DNA of 64,000 nucleotides, from assembly GCA_958352885.1 (NCBI GenBank), contig CATWQI010000010.1, positions 72,312 through 136,311 of the forward strand, read 5' to 3'. Made by a program: the position numbers and the translations under genes. The notes below the pieces were generated by a model. That model did no database searches. It had not been told where the DNA came from and worked only from the letters and a program-made list of their open reading frames with translations. The DNA comes from an uncultured Duncaniella sp. Its GTDB lineage: Bacteria; Bacteroidota; Bacteroidia; Bacteroidales; Muribaculaceae. This document shows, in pieces, positions 25,070 through 34,418 of the stretch (the first letter of the stretch is position 1; each line of letters begins with the position of its first letter).

Positions 25070-25405
25070 ATGGAAACAACACGACAAGCCAAAATATCCC
25101 GTCTCCTTCAGAAGGAGCTTAGTGAAATCTTTCGTCAGCAGACAGCCAAGACCCACGGGACACTTGTGTCGGTAAGCATAGTCAGGGTGTCGCCTGACCT
25201 TAGCGTTGCCAAAGTGTATCTGTCAATATTCCCGTCGGAAAAGTCTCAGGAACTGCTCGAGAGCATACGCAACAGCGCCAAGACTATACGCTATGAGCTT
25301 GCCCAGAAGGTGCGCTTCCAGCTGCGCAAGTGCCCGGAACTCGCATTCTATCTCGATGATTCGCTGGATTATATAGAGAATATAGACAAGCTGCTTGACA
25401 AATAA
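25070..25405 (+). CDS. rbfA: Ribosome-binding factor A
   Basis: A 111-residue KH-fold protein that binds the 30S subunit during late 16S rRNA maturation. The opening TRQAKISRLLQKELSEIF, the VSIVRVSPDLSVAKVYLSIF strand pair (about 35-54) and the C-terminal PELAFYLDDSLDYIENIDKLL are typical. The gene order rbfA > LolE-like permease is common in Bacteroidales. Confidence 0.95.
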   Translation: METTRQAKISRLLQKELSEIFRQQTAKTHGTLVSVSIVRVSPDLSVAKVYLSIFPSEKSQELLESIRNSAKTIRYELAQKVRFQLRKCPELAFYLDDSLDYIENIDKLLDK

Positions 25406-25447
25406 AACATTGAATCCTCGGATTTGTACCAACATGCTCCCCGCACT

Positions 25448-26674
25448 ATGCTGTCACTGCGCATAGCCCTACGCTATCTTCTTGCAAAGAAAAGTCATAC
25501 TGCCGTAAATGTGATATCGCTGATTTCTATGGCGGGTATCGCAGTTGCAGCTATGGCCATGGTGTGTGTGCTTTCGGTGTTTAACGGTTTTTCAGACCTT
25601 GCGCTCGAACGGCTCTCACTGGTGGACCCGGATGTGAAGGTGACACCTGCGAGAGGTAAGGTGATTTCAAATGCCGACTCGCTTGCTGAAGTGATAGGGG
25701 GGATGCCCGGGGTGAGACGCGTTGCGGTGACTGTGGAGGATGAGGCTCTGGCTATATTTGACGGGGCGCAGGCTCCAACGGTGGTGAGAGGCGTTCCGGA
25801 GGGGTATTCGGAGCTGTCGGAAGTAGGCAATCTCGTGATAGACGGCGAGATGATGGATGGAGCCGACGCAATGGGGCACGGATATGCGGCTCTGAGTGTC
25901 GGTACTGCCATAAAACTCGGTGCGCGCCCGAATCCTGAATGTCAGCTCCTTGTGACTGTACCGCGCAGACTCGGGAGGATTAATCCGGCTTTTCCGATGG
26001 CGGCTTTCCGCACGGATACACTTGTGGTCAGTGCTGTGTATCAGACAAATCAGGCTGAGTTTGACAACGATATGCTGTATATGCCGCTGTCGGTGGCAAG
26101 GGATTTGCTGGACTATTCGACGGAAGGGAGTGCGGTGGAGGTCGCTCTGGAGCCTGGGGCTGATGCGGATAAGATGATTGGGAGTATACAGTCGGCACTT
26201 GGCGACTCGTATCTGGTAGCAGACCGCCTGAGGCAGCAATCGGATTCGTTCAGAATGATAGCGATTGAGAAATGGATAACATTCCTGATGCTGGTGTTTG
26301 TGCTTGTCATGGCGTCGTTCAATATACTTTCGACCATGTCGATGCTTATAATCGAGAAGGAGGGGAATCTGCAGATACTGCGCTGCATGGGGGCTACGGA
26401 GGGTATGCTGCGACGTATATTTCTTGACGAGGGGATACTCATAGCTGCCGCCGGCGGGGTGGTCGGGATAATTTTAGGAGTGGTGCTGTGTGTGCTTCAG
26501 CAGCAATTCGGGCTCATATCACTCGGCGGCGACCATAGCCAGATGTCGATTGACGCTTATCCGTGCCGTCTTGATATTGCTGATGTGGTGGCGGTGGCAT
26601 TGGTGGTCGGGATAATAGGGTTCCTGTCGGGATTCATCTCCTCACGCAGTCTTCCTGCGGAAAAGATAAAATAA
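25448..26674 (+). CDS. FtsX-like/LolE-type ABC transporter permease
   Basis: Inner-membrane permease (408 aa) of the MacB/FtsX/LolC-E class, which works with an ATPase to extract lipoproteins or similar cargo from the membrane. One N-terminal membrane helix (about 20-50) follows the family opening LRIALRYLLAKKSHTAVNVIS. A periplasmic MacB-like domain spans about 50-270, then come three helices (about 280-310, 335-365, 375-400). The ATG at 25448 is preferred because the family starts at that point; an in-frame TTG lies at 25424. No ATPase gene is adjacent, so the partner is elsewhere. Confidence 0.88.
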   Translation: MLSLRIALRYLLAKKSHTAVNVISLISMAGIAVAAMAMVCVLSVFNGFSDLALERLSLVDPDVKVTPARGKVISNADSLAEVIGGMPGVRRVAVTVEDEALAIFDGAQAPTVVRGVPEGYSELSEVGNLVIDGEMMDGADAMGHGYAALSVGTAIKLGARPNPECQLLVTVPRRLGRINPAFPMAAFRTDTLVVSAVYQTNQAEFDNDMLYMPLSVARDLLDYSTEGSAVEVALEPGADADKMIGSIQSALGDSYLVADRLRQQSDSFRMIAIEKWITFLMLVFVLVMASFNILSTMSMLIIEKEGNLQILRCMGATEGMLRRIFLDEGILIAAAGGVVGIILGVVLCVLQQQFGLISLGGDHSQMSIDAYPCRLDIADVVAVALVVGIIGFLSGFISSRSLPAEKIK

Positions 26675-26710
26675 AAATTCCGGGTGCGGAGCTTTTTTGG
26701 AGTCCAACTA

Positions 26711-26741
26711 TTGACATAAGGCTCTAAATTTCGTATCTTAG
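26711..26741 (+). promoter_or_regulatory. manC promoter
   Basis: TTG at 26711-26713, a 20-base spacer and TATCTTAG at 26734-26741 (one base off TAnnTTTG). It lies 47 bases before the ATG at 26789 and probably drives manC and the relA/spoT gene. Confidence 0.6.
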
Positions 26742-26788
26742 CACCCCAATATATATTTAAATTAGTAATACTTAAACTCTATCTTGAT

Positions 26789-27868
26789 ATGTCATCTCAT
26801 AGATATTGTGTCATCATGTGCGGCGGAGTTGGCAGCCGCTTCTGGCCTTATTCCCGTGAAAACCGCCCCAAGCAGTTTATCGACTTTCTGGGTACCGGGC
26901 GTTCACTTCTCCAGATGTCCTATGACCGCATACTCCCGATAGTTCCGAAGGAGAACATCGTGGTGGTGACAAATGAGAAATACGCACATTTGATACGCGA
27001 GCAGTTGCCTGATATATCGGAATCGAATATCCTGCTTGAACCTGCACGCCGTAATACGGCTCCATGTATAGCATGGGCTGCTTACCATATATCAGCCATA
27101 GACCCGGAGGCTTCGATGATAGTGACTCCGAGCGACCATCTGATAACTAACGAAAATCTATTCGAGGAGTGTGTGTCGAAGGGGTTTGACTTTGTGGAGC
27201 GTAATGATGCTTTGCTGACCCTCGGGATTACTCCCGTGAGACCTGAGACCGGTTACGGGTATATACAGATAGGTCAGGAGGCTGAACCCGGCATATTGAA
27301 GGTGAAGACTTTCACGGAAAAGCCTAACAAGGAGCTTGCCACTGTGTTCCTTGAGTCAGGCGAGTTTTTCTGGAATTCCGGTATATTCCTATGGAAAGCG
27401 TCGTCGATTATAGAAGCGTTGCATAAGTATGATTCGGATCTCACGACATTGTTTGACAAGGGAGAGCTGAGTTTCGGCACTGATGCCGAGCGGGCGTTTA
27501 TAGAACAGAATTTCCCGGCGTGTCCCGCCAACTCGATTGACTATGCCGTGATGGAGAAGGCTGACAATGTTTATGTGGAGTGTGTCAGCTTCGGCTGGAA
27601 TGACCTCGGTACCTGGAGTGCGCTTTATGATAATTCACCCAAGAACATCGACGCGAATGTGATACATGACTGTAAGTCGCTTACCTATGACTCGACAGGC
27701 AATATCTTTGCGGTCAAGGATGACAAACTGGTGGTGGTACACGGGCTTAAGGATTATATCATAGCCGATACCGGTGATGTGCTTCTGATTTGTCCCAAGT
27801 CAGAGGAGCAGCGCATAAAGCAGATGGTCAACGACGTCAAGCTGGCATATAATGAGAAGTACCTGTAA
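26789..27868 (+). CDS. manC: Mannose-1-phosphate guanylyltransferase
   Basis: Makes GDP-mannose for capsule, O-glycan and fucose pathways. The single nucleotidyltransferase domain (359 aa) carries MCGGVGSRFWPYSRENRPKQ (about 10-29), VTPSDHLI (about 112-119) and FTEKPN (about 172-177). It lacks the C-terminal phosphomannose isomerase domain of the longer enzymes. It is followed after 24 bases by the RelA/SpoT gene. Confidence 0.95.
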   Translation: MSSHRYCVIMCGGVGSRFWPYSRENRPKQFIDFLGTGRSLLQMSYDRILPIVPKENIVVVTNEKYAHLIREQLPDISESNILLEPARRNTAPCIAWAAYHISAIDPEASMIVTPSDHLITNENLFEECVSKGFDFVERNDALLTLGITPVRPETGYGYIQIGQEAEPGILKVKTFTEKPNKELATVFLESGEFFWNSGIFLWKASSIIEALHKYDSDLTTLFDKGELSFGTDAERAFIEQNFPACPANSIDYAVMEKADNVYVECVSFGWNDLGTWSALYDNSPKNIDANVIHDCKSLTYDSTGNIFAVKDDKLVVVHGLKDYIIADTGDVLLICPKSEEQRIKQMVNDVKLAYNEKYL

Positions 27869-27892
27869 CTTAAATCTTACCATATAGTAGTA

Positions 27893-30145
27893 ATGGAGCA
27901 ATATAACATGACCCCCGAAGCAGAGGACAGATTGATAGAATCACAGTTCGAAGAACTCCTGGAGGGATACCTCGCGAGCAACCACAGGAAAAAAGTGGAA
28001 ATAATAGAGCGGGCATTCCGTTTTGCCAAGGAGGCGCACAAAGGGGTGCGCAGACGTTCGGGCGAGCCATACATATTGCATCCCATTGCGGTGGCTAAGA
28101 TTGCGTCGCAGGAAATAGGTCTCGGGTCAACTTCGATATGTGCGGCTTTGCTGCATGATGTGGTTGAGGACACGGAGTATACGGTGGCTGATATTGAACA
28201 GCATTTCGGCAAGAAAATCGCGCAGATAGTCGAGGGACTGACAAAAATATCAGGCGGTATATTTGGTGATAAGGCGTCGGCTCAGGCGGAGAATTTCCGT
28301 AAGCTGCTGCTTACCATGAGCGAGGATATACGGGTGGTGCTGATAAAGATGGCTGACAGGCTCCACAATATGCGCACACTCGGGTCGATGGCTCCCAATA
28401 AGCAGTATAAGATTGCCGGCGAGACTCTGTATATCTATGCGCCGTTGGCTCATCGCCTCGGTCTGTTCGCAATCAAGACTGAACTCGAGGATTTGAGTTT
28501 CAAGTACGAGCATCCTGCTGAGTACGAGCGTCTGTCAAAACTGATAAGGCAGAGTGAGGAACGGCGAGAAATGGTATATAATGATTTTGCCACACCGATA
28601 CTTAAGCGCCTTGACTCGATAGGTGTCGAATACGAGGCAAAGGCTCGGTTGAAATCCGTGTATTCGATATGGCGGAAGATGGAGAATAAGCATATACCGT
28701 TTGAGGAGGTATATGACCTGTATGCCATGCGAATTATATTTGACACCCCTAAGGATGTGTCGGAAAAGGAGATGTGCTATAAGATATACTCGTCTCTGAC
28801 TGATTTGTATCGCCCGCACCCTGACCGGACTCGTGACTGGATAGCAAATCCTAAGGCGAACGGATATCAGGCGTTGCATGTCACGCTAATGGGGCCCGAC
28901 GGTAATTGGGTAGAGGTGCAGATAAGAAGCCGGCGCATGGACGAGATAGCGGAAAAGGGATTTGCGGCGCATTGGAAATATAAGATAGGAGAGAGCGAGG
29001 AGGAGAAAGAGCTCAATGTGTGGCTTAAGACCATAAAGGATATTCTTGATGATCCGACTCCTAATGCTATAGACTTTCTGGATACGTTGAAGCTTAATCT
29101 GTTCGCATCGGAGATTGTGGTGTTTACTCCTAAAGGAGAATTGCTGACCCTTCCGGCGGGGGCTACGGTGCTTGATGTGGCTTTCACGCTGCACTCGGAG
29201 ATAGGTGTCCACTGTATTGCGGGGAAAGTGAATCATAAGCTTGTTCCGCTGTCACAGAAGCTTAATTCCGGCGACCAGGTGGAGGTGCTGACTTCGCAGT
29301 CGCAGAGCCCGAAGCCTGAATGGATGAATTTTCTTGCCACGGCTAAGGCGAAGACGCGCCTCCGAAAGGAGCTCCGACGGGTGCAGATGCCTGTGATGGA
29401 AAAAGGGAAGAAGATTTTTGATGACTTCCTGGTACAGAATGATATCATATTAAATAATAATGTGATGACCAAGATTTTCGGGACCTATCAGGTGGCGAGC
29501 CGTGAGGAATTGTTCCAGAAGCTTGGTTCCGGTGAAGTTTCCATAGATGATTATCTTAATGTGAATACATCGAAGGGAGCTCGATCTCTTGTCTCTCGCT
29601 TGTTTCGGCTTGGTTTTGGAGGCGACAAAGCTTCCAGGCAGAACAGATTGTCATCGGATGAATCTTTGACGCCGAGTGTCAGCGGAAAAATTAACACAAA
29701 GAAAACTTATGTGTTGAAGTTCAATGACAAGGAGCGAAATTTTACTTTTGCTGATTGTTGTCGTCCCATTCCCGGTGATGAGGTCATGGGATTTATCAAT
29801 GATAATAATGAGGTGGAGGTGCATGCTCTCACGTGTCCGCGTGCACAAGTGCTCAAGGCAAGCTACGGTTCGCGCATACTTGCTACGAAGTGGGATGAAG
29901 TGGCAGGGAAGTTTATGGCAAATATCCGTATTGAGGGTATTGACCGCCACGGTATACTGTCGGAGCTTACCCGTATGATTTCAAATACGCTCGATATTGA
30001 TATCCGTAAGCTGAATATCGAGGCGGATAAGGAGGTGTTCAGCTGTGACCTTGGAGTTCTTGTGGGCAGTACGGCTGACGTGGATAAGTTAATAAAGAAA
30101 ATAATTAAAATTTCCGGAGTCAGGCGGGCTGATAGGGTAAAGTAA
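27893..30145 (+). CDS. Bifunctional (p)ppGpp synthetase/hydrolase RelA/SpoT
   Basis: Stringent-response enzyme of 750 residues with all domains. The HD hydrolase domain is about 30-190, with H88-D89 in LLHDVVEDT intact, so hydrolysis is expected. The synthetase domain is about 235-350 (VYDLYAMRIIF, then GYQALHVTLMGP). The TGS domain starts at about 403 (IVVFTPKGELLTLPAGATVL), then come a helical/zinc-finger-like region and the C-terminal ACT domain from about 675 (IRIEGIDRHGILSELTRMIS). Intact HD and synthetase motifs argue for a Rel/SpoT-type bifunctional enzyme. It is co-oriented with manC. Confidence 0.97.
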   Translation: MEQYNMTPEAEDRLIESQFEELLEGYLASNHRKKVEIIERAFRFAKEAHKGVRRRSGEPYILHPIAVAKIASQEIGLGSTSICAALLHDVVEDTEYTVADIEQHFGKKIAQIVEGLTKISGGIFGDKASAQAENFRKLLLTMSEDIRVVLIKMADRLHNMRTLGSMAPNKQYKIAGETLYIYAPLAHRLGLFAIKTELEDLSFKYEHPAEYERLSKLIRQSEERREMVYNDFATPILKRLDSIGVEYEAKARLKSVYSIWRKMENKHIPFEEVYDLYAMRIIFDTPKDVSEKEMCYKIYSSLTDLYRPHPDRTRDWIANPKANGYQALHVTLMGPDGNWVEVQIRSRRMDEIAEKGFAAHWKYKIGESEEEKELNVWLKTIKDILDDPTPNAIDFLDTLKLNLFASEIVVFTPKGELLTLPAGATVLDVAFTLHSEIGVHCIAGKVNHKLVPLSQKLNSGDQVEVLTSQSQSPKPEWMNFLATAKAKTRLRKELRRVQMPVMEKGKKIFDDFLVQNDIILNNNVMTKIFGTYQVASREELFQKLGSGEVSIDDYLNVNTSKGARSLVSRLFRLGFGGDKASRQNRLSSDESLTPSVSGKINTKKTYVLKFNDKERNFTFADCCRPIPGDEVMGFINDNNEVEVHALTCPRAQVLKASYGSRILATKWDEVAGKFMANIRIEGIDRHGILSELTRMISNTLDIDIRKLNIEADKEVFSCDLGVLVGSTADVDKLIKKIIKISGVRRADRVK

Positions 30146-30281
30146 ACTGAGTCTCGTGTAAGGTGTTGGTATTTAGGTGTATAAATGAGGAGGACGTGGG
30201 CTGAATTGCGGTTGGAGTATCTCAGAATAGATATTTTCTAATCTGATTTTTGCAAAATGCACAAAAATACTTTGTGAAAAA

Positions 30282-30313
30282 TTTGCAAAGTCCAATAAAA
30301 CTTCCTACCTTTG
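30282..30313 (+). promoter_or_regulatory. tRNA-Phe promoter
   Basis: TTTG at 30282-30285, 20 bases, then TACCTTTG at 30306-30313: a perfect Bacteroidota consensus promoter 43 bases upstream of the mature tRNA end. Confidence 0.82.
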
Positions 30314-30355
30314 CAACGCAAAACAAGAAAGGCAGCTTTCAAATGCAATAATGAT

Positions 30356-30428
30356 GGTGCCATAGCTCAGTTGGTAGAGCAAAGGACTGAAAATCCTTGT
30401 GTCCCCGGTTCGATTCCTGGTGGCACCA
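30356..30428 (+). tRNA. tRNA-Phe (GAA)
   Basis: A 73-base cloverleaf. Acceptor GGTGCCA pairs with TGGCACC and the discriminator is A. The D arm is in GCTCAGTTGGTAGAGC. The anticodon stem GGACT/AATCC region carries loop CTGAAAA with anticodon GAA. The T arm CCCGGTTCGATTCCTGG is standard. CCA is not encoded. Region 30466-33700 just downstream contains a relaxase remnant, so this gene may have been an integration site. Confidence 0.97.
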
Positions 30429-30430
30429 CA

Positions 30431-30465
30431 AAAGACCGCTAATTCTCAATGAGTTGGCGGTCTTT
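30431..30465 (+). terminator. tRNA-Phe terminator
   Basis: AAAGACCGC (30431-30439) and GCGGTCTTT (30457-30465) form a perfect 9-bp stem immediately followed by T-rich sequence. It starts 3 bases after the tRNA. Confidence 0.8.
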
Positions 30466-30900
30466 TATTCAACTACACCCCTCCGAGTCACCACAAAAGT
30501 CACCACACCCACGCTAACGCGCTGAAATATTGATTGTTATATGTGTCGGCATAAGCACATATCTTTTCTTGTTGCGACTTAATACGCTGATAATCAACAC
30601 ATCTTTCAAATTCATCCAAATCCATTCAAGCACATTCAACCCCACACCACAGCCTCTCACCCCCAAACTTTAACTATATTCGAGCCTCAAAAATGTGGTG
30701 ACCTCAGCCTCATCGGCTTGTCGCTTTCGCCATGCCGAAAGAAAATTTCGCCGGGTCGCCACGCTAAGACTTTTAAGAGAGAAGTAAAGAGATAATGTAG
30801 GTATACATAAAAAGGGATGCCTTCACAATGTTGTTATTGTGAGACTTATATTTTTCAAGTAAGTAGCATATAATTCAAGAAATATAATTCATCACAGTAT
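30466..30900. other. Non-coding island junction next to tRNA-Phe
   Basis: No credible gene was found here. CACCACAAAAG at 30489-30499 repeats the bases 30424-30434 that start inside the tRNA 3' end. This 11-bp direct repeat could be a worn attachment-site core, though it is short. A hairpin TCACAAT/ATTGTGA at 30823-30842 lies behind the minus-strand gene ending at 30901 and may be its terminator. Confidence 0.4.
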
Positions 30901-32874
30901 TTATTCCTGTTCGATTTGCAGACGTAATTGTTCAGCTCTTTCTGAGGAAATTCCCATACGAGATGCCATGCGAAAAAGGATTCTAAGGTCTTTTTCTGTT
31001 ATCCTTCCATCTTCTTCAAGGCATAATTTTATCTCGTTAATAAATTCCAATTCTGCAGGAGTATAAGAAGGCTTCAACTCTTTGACAAGTTCCTTTGCTC
31101 TTTCATCGGTAATACCTAATCGTAAACGCAAACGATCAAGCATTCTCTCTTCTTTTGGAGAAATTACGCCATCTTCCTCAAGGCAGAATTTGTATTCATC
31201 AATATACTCCTTCTCCTCAGCGGTCAGCAACTGTTGCCTATGGGCACTTTCACCTACTATCCCGGTTGGCTCTTTGAAGTCTTTTATAGACCTGAATAGC
31301 ACATGGATGTTCCACTCCGTTTCCGTTGATGTTTTGAATTGAGATTCAAAATTGCCTTGCACATTGGCATTTACTTTAGTCCAAATATATTTGGCGGAAA
31401 TTTCAATGTCTGAAACTTCGTTAATACTTGTGAATCGCGTTTCAGAAGATTGTATGCTCTCGGAGTATTCTAGAATATTATTTTTAAGTCTTTGCTCTAC
31501 AAGACGCTGCCATTGGGGTTGCTCGGCATACCAAATAAGGTTCTCTGGAAGATATGGTTTATTCATTGGATCAAGACGGATCGTAAGTGTCCTGGTTGAA
31601 TTGCAATCAGAACTGTTATTTGTTTCCTTACTTTGTGAAGATTGTCCATTTGCCGAAAAAAGTTTGATCTCAGCTGAACCTGTTAGAGTCTTTGCGGAGT
31701 TGCTCATCTCCTTGACTCTTTTACCCCTAACTGTGGAGATTTCAATGGTCTCTGCTCCGAGGCATTCTAAAAGATAGCATAATTCATTAACTTTATCGGC
31801 AAAGAAAATATCCTCTGATTTATCATATGGTACGTAAAGACCAATATTGTATGGGTGTGCAATGTATAACTGATTGGGATAGGGATGTCCAAATGGAAAT
31901 CTGAATGCCGCAGGAACATTCGATGATCTGAACACATCAATCCCTCCTATTGCGCATCCCCCGATTTCATTATCATGCAAAACCATACAAAATTTACGAT
32001 CCGCGTAATCGTATATATTTATGTAATCCTCCCATATTTCCTTCATTTCTTCTTCGGTATTGGCTATGCTATTCAGATCATCCTGTGGATTATCAGAAGT
32101 CTCAAGGCTATTGACATAACAATTCCTTGCATTGTAAGTTTCTCCTATCAATTCATATAAAAATGCCTTGTTGCGATATATGGTACTATTCATGCTATCT
32201 CCAGATTCAGCACATTCCAGTGCTGAATCCATAGCGTTTATAGCCTCTCTCACTCGTGCGTCATCCACTTCATTAGCTTGGCTCTGTTCAATGTATATGG
32301 TTCGACCCTTGTAAAAATAGCCATGTAAATCCAGCGGTTGTGATTGGATTATAGAATCAGCTAAGATTTCAGCTTCTTCCAACTTCCCTTGCTCAATAAG
32401 ATCAAGAGGACTGAGATCTGGTTCCTGAGTTTCTGCGATTTTAGTTAGAAATAAACAAATACTTGAAGCTCTCCTTGAAACATGGTTGTCATCGCACTTC
32501 ATCAACAAATCTTTGTCCAATTGCGCTACAACATCTTCCCCATTGCAGAAATAAAAAACAAGCTCTTTATATACAACAGAGCTGAAACCAGTCCATTCGA
32601 TGACAAACTCATCTTCAGGATGATCATTGTCAGAAATGATATATAACCCTCTCTCTGTGATGACGGTTCCTTGGTCTTTATTATTCCAAAAGCCTGTATC
32701 ACGAAGTAATAGTATTTCTTCGTTTATGGATATATTAAAATTTTTACGAATTATTCTTCTGTCAGAATCGGAAAGTTTGTTAAACGTAATGCAATCGGAT
32801 CCATTGCTCATTCCGAACCACTTTGGCTGTTTTTGAAAAGATTTTTTTATAAAAGACATTATATCAATTTCCAT
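30901..32874 (-). CDS. Large protein with two 54-residue C-terminal repeats, unknown function
   Basis: A 657-residue soluble protein not assigned to a named family. The N-terminal 130 residues contain a beta-rich segment (QGTVITERGLYIIS onward) resembling bacterial PH-like domains. Residues about 155-270 look TPR-like (LEEAEILADSIIQSQPLDLH). A mixed central region follows (about 290-540). The C-terminus is two tandem 54-residue helical repeats, 550-603 and 604-657, each with a CLEEDGxI core and GIxxERA; these resemble TerB-like or EF-hand-like modules. It lies between tRNA-Phe and a relaxase fragment, so it is probably island cargo. No signal peptide or membrane helix was seen. A second in-frame ATG is at 32859. 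Confidence 0.65.
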   Translation of the reverse strand: MEIDIMSFIKKSFQKQPKWFGMSNGSDCITFNKLSDSDRRIIRKNFNISINEEILLLRDTGFWNNKDQGTVITERGLYIISDNDHPEDEFVIEWTGFSSVVYKELVFYFCNGEDVVAQLDKDLLMKCDDNHVSRRASSICLFLTKIAETQEPDLSPLDLIEQGKLEEAEILADSIIQSQPLDLHGYFYKGRTIYIEQSQANEVDDARVREAINAMDSALECAESGDSMNSTIYRNKAFLYELIGETYNARNCYVNSLETSDNPQDDLNSIANTEEEMKEIWEDYINIYDYADRKFCMVLHDNEIGGCAIGGIDVFRSSNVPAAFRFPFGHPYPNQLYIAHPYNIGLYVPYDKSEDIFFADKVNELCYLLECLGAETIEISTVRGKRVKEMSNSAKTLTGSAEIKLFSANGQSSQSKETNNSSDCNSTRTLTIRLDPMNKPYLPENLIWYAEQPQWQRLVEQRLKNNILEYSESIQSSETRFTSINEVSDIEISAKYIWTKVNANVQGNFESQFKTSTETEWNIHVLFRSIKDFKEPTGIVGESAHRQQLLTAEEKEYIDEYKFCLEEDGVISPKEERMLDRLRLRLGITDERAKELVKELKPSYTPAELEFINEIKLCLEEDGRITEKDLRILFRMASRMGISSERAEQLRLQIEQE

Positions 32875-33139
32875 ATGGTGATGTGTTTGTATCTTATACC
32901 CTCCAATTAAGAATTATAAGTATCTAAATACGACCATTAGTGTTTTCACTACATCCCACCCTGCTTAACCCCAGACCGGAGGGCGGACAGACCTCACCCT
33001 ATTGGCGTGGTCTGCGAGGCGGTCTGTGACAGTAAAGTTAATAATAAATTCTGAGATTATGAGCATATTATGCTGAAAAACATAATTTCCCAGTCAATAA
33101 TTGCTACCGAGGTTCATGTTTCTCTCGGTGGCGTTGTTA
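32875..33139. other. Non-coding stretch with nested inverted repeats
   Basis: No gene is supported. Between about 32972 and 33026, CAGACC/GGTCTG lies nested inside AGACCG/CGGTCT, giving a GC-rich hairpin in otherwise AT-rich DNA. It lies next to the relaxase fragment, so a relic of a transfer origin is possible but unproven. A terminator for an absent gene is as likely. Confidence 0.3.
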
Positions 33140-33460
33140 TTAGTGTCGTTTGGGGTCTTTTCCCCGCAGTTTTGAAACATCTGTATTAAGTTTGCTCTTG
33201 CCCTGCGTGAGACGATGTTTCAGATTGAGAGCCTTGCAGACGCGCTCATTCTTCTTGAAGTTGGTGGTCTGCGTCAGAATCTTTCCGTCATAGTCAACTC
33301 TGCTGAAAACGATATGACAGTGCGGATGCACGTTCTTTGCGGAGCAAAGCGATTTCATCGATGAGTCAAAATGTCGTACCACTATGTACGGGGTATTGGT
33401 CAGCCCCATCTGCTTTATATATTCCTGCGCCACCTCGGTCATAAGTTCGTCCGTCATCAA
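33140..33460 (-). pseudogene. Relaxase/mobilisation protein fragment
   Basis: About 105 residues that match the middle of Bacteroides mobilisation relaxases (VirD2/MobA-like Relaxase domain). They include EYIKQMGLTNTPYIVVRHFD, the metal-binding HPHCHIVFSRVDYDGK (HxH at motif III) and VCKALNLKHRLTQGKSKL. A full protein needs the catalytic-tyrosine N-terminus (about 60-90 residues) and a few hundred C-terminal residues. Here a stop codon lies 2 codons upstream of the first start-like codon and another ends the frame after KDPKRH. It is therefore a truncated relic of an integrative mobilisable element beside tRNA-Phe. Confidence 0.78.
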
Positions 33461-33673
33461 ATCACTTCAGTCACGGTTCGTGTCAATACTGAGTCAATCG
33501 GTCCGTTTTTACATCGCTTTAGCGATAATGGAGAAATGCCCCGACGGAATATAATGAAGTCACGTTTTTTCAGCCCTTCGCTATAAATGGTGCCTAAATC
33601 GGTTATGGATGATGTGTTGAAGAATTAAGTTGCACCATCCAATGTGGTTGTCATGGTTGCGATAGGCTTGGGA

Positions 33674-33704
33674 TTGGATATATTCGTAAAATGAATTAAC
33701 TTTG
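33674..33704 (+). promoter_or_regulatory. Promoter of the CxxC lipoprotein gene
   Basis: TTG at 33674-33676, 20 bases, then TAACTTTG at 33697-33704, about 90 bases ahead of the ATG at 33795. The rest of the gap 33461-33794 holds no gene, only a small TCGCT/AGCGA hairpin near 33514-33525. Confidence 0.68.
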
Positions 33705-33794
33705 CAAAAGGAGTTCCGCTTTTGATGGGCGGTTTGAATCTTTGATGTTGAATGGTAGATGAATTGTCACATTATATATTAACTGTTATAACAT

Positions 33795-34418
33795 ATGAGA
33801 GACTTTTCAAATATATTGCGGAATAGTGTTATAGTAATCTTTTTGTTCATTCATACAGGATGCGAAACCATATCACGGAATAGTGAGGTATCGATAATAG
33901 ATGGAGAGAACGTTGATTCGCTAAAGGTAGATGAACTTAAGAGTGATTTTATAGACATGATTGAATATATCTATACGAACCAGGGACGGCATGTGGACAC
34001 AAATACGGTAATGCTATCAGATGTGAATGGTAACAAAGTTTCTTTCCATAGTTATGTCACAGATCATATCATTTATGTGTATTTTACACCTCTTGCATGT
34101 TGGGATTGTATCAAAGCTGTGTGTGGAACAGCATTGAATTGTGATAACGGAGATAAGTTACATTTCATTATACCGGACCAGTTACGTGACGCCGCCGGGA
34201 AAATATTGTCGGATGCCGGTATTCCGACAGACAGACGATATTATCTGCATGGTAGTCTTGGTCTCCCGGTCGAGGGTGACAATAAGGTATTTTTCTTTAC
34301 GCTCAGTCGTGATGATTGCAGTAGTGGGGATGTGGCGATAAATGACGTGTTTGTCCCAGGTACATATTCAGGGGCGGTTGAGACTTATATGGATGTTCTG
34401 AACGTGCGATTTCAATAG
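33795..34418 (+). CDS. Thioredoxin-fold-like lipoprotein with CWDC motif
   Basis: A 207-residue lipoprotein (signal with lipobox HTGC, C23). The segment IIYVYFTPLACWDCIKAVC (92-110) has the strand-then-CxxC arrangement of thioredoxin-like proteins, with C102 and C105 as the likely redox pair and more cysteines at 110 and 116. The downstream part fits a degenerate thioredoxin or redoxin fold. The assignment is by motif only. It precedes the PUL regulator gene by about 120 bases in the same orientation. A link to the PUL is suggested by position, not shown. Confidence 0.6.
   Translation: MRDFSNILRNSVIVIFLFIHTGCETISRNSEVSIIDGENVDSLKVDELKSDFIDMIEYIYTNQGRHVDTNTVMLSDVNGNKVSFHSYVTDHIIYVYFTPLACWDCIKAVCGTALNCDNGDKLHFIIPDQLRDAAGKILSDAGIPTDRRYYLHGSLGLPVEGDNKVFFFTLSRDDCSSGDVAINDVFVPGTYSGAVETYMDVLNVRFQ

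Noticed and set aside
30424..33600. Full attachment-site pair for an element integrated in tRNA-Phe
   Set aside because: Only an 11-bp repeat 65 bases away was found. No longer copy of the tRNA 3' end and no integrase occur in the window, so no att site is annotated as such.
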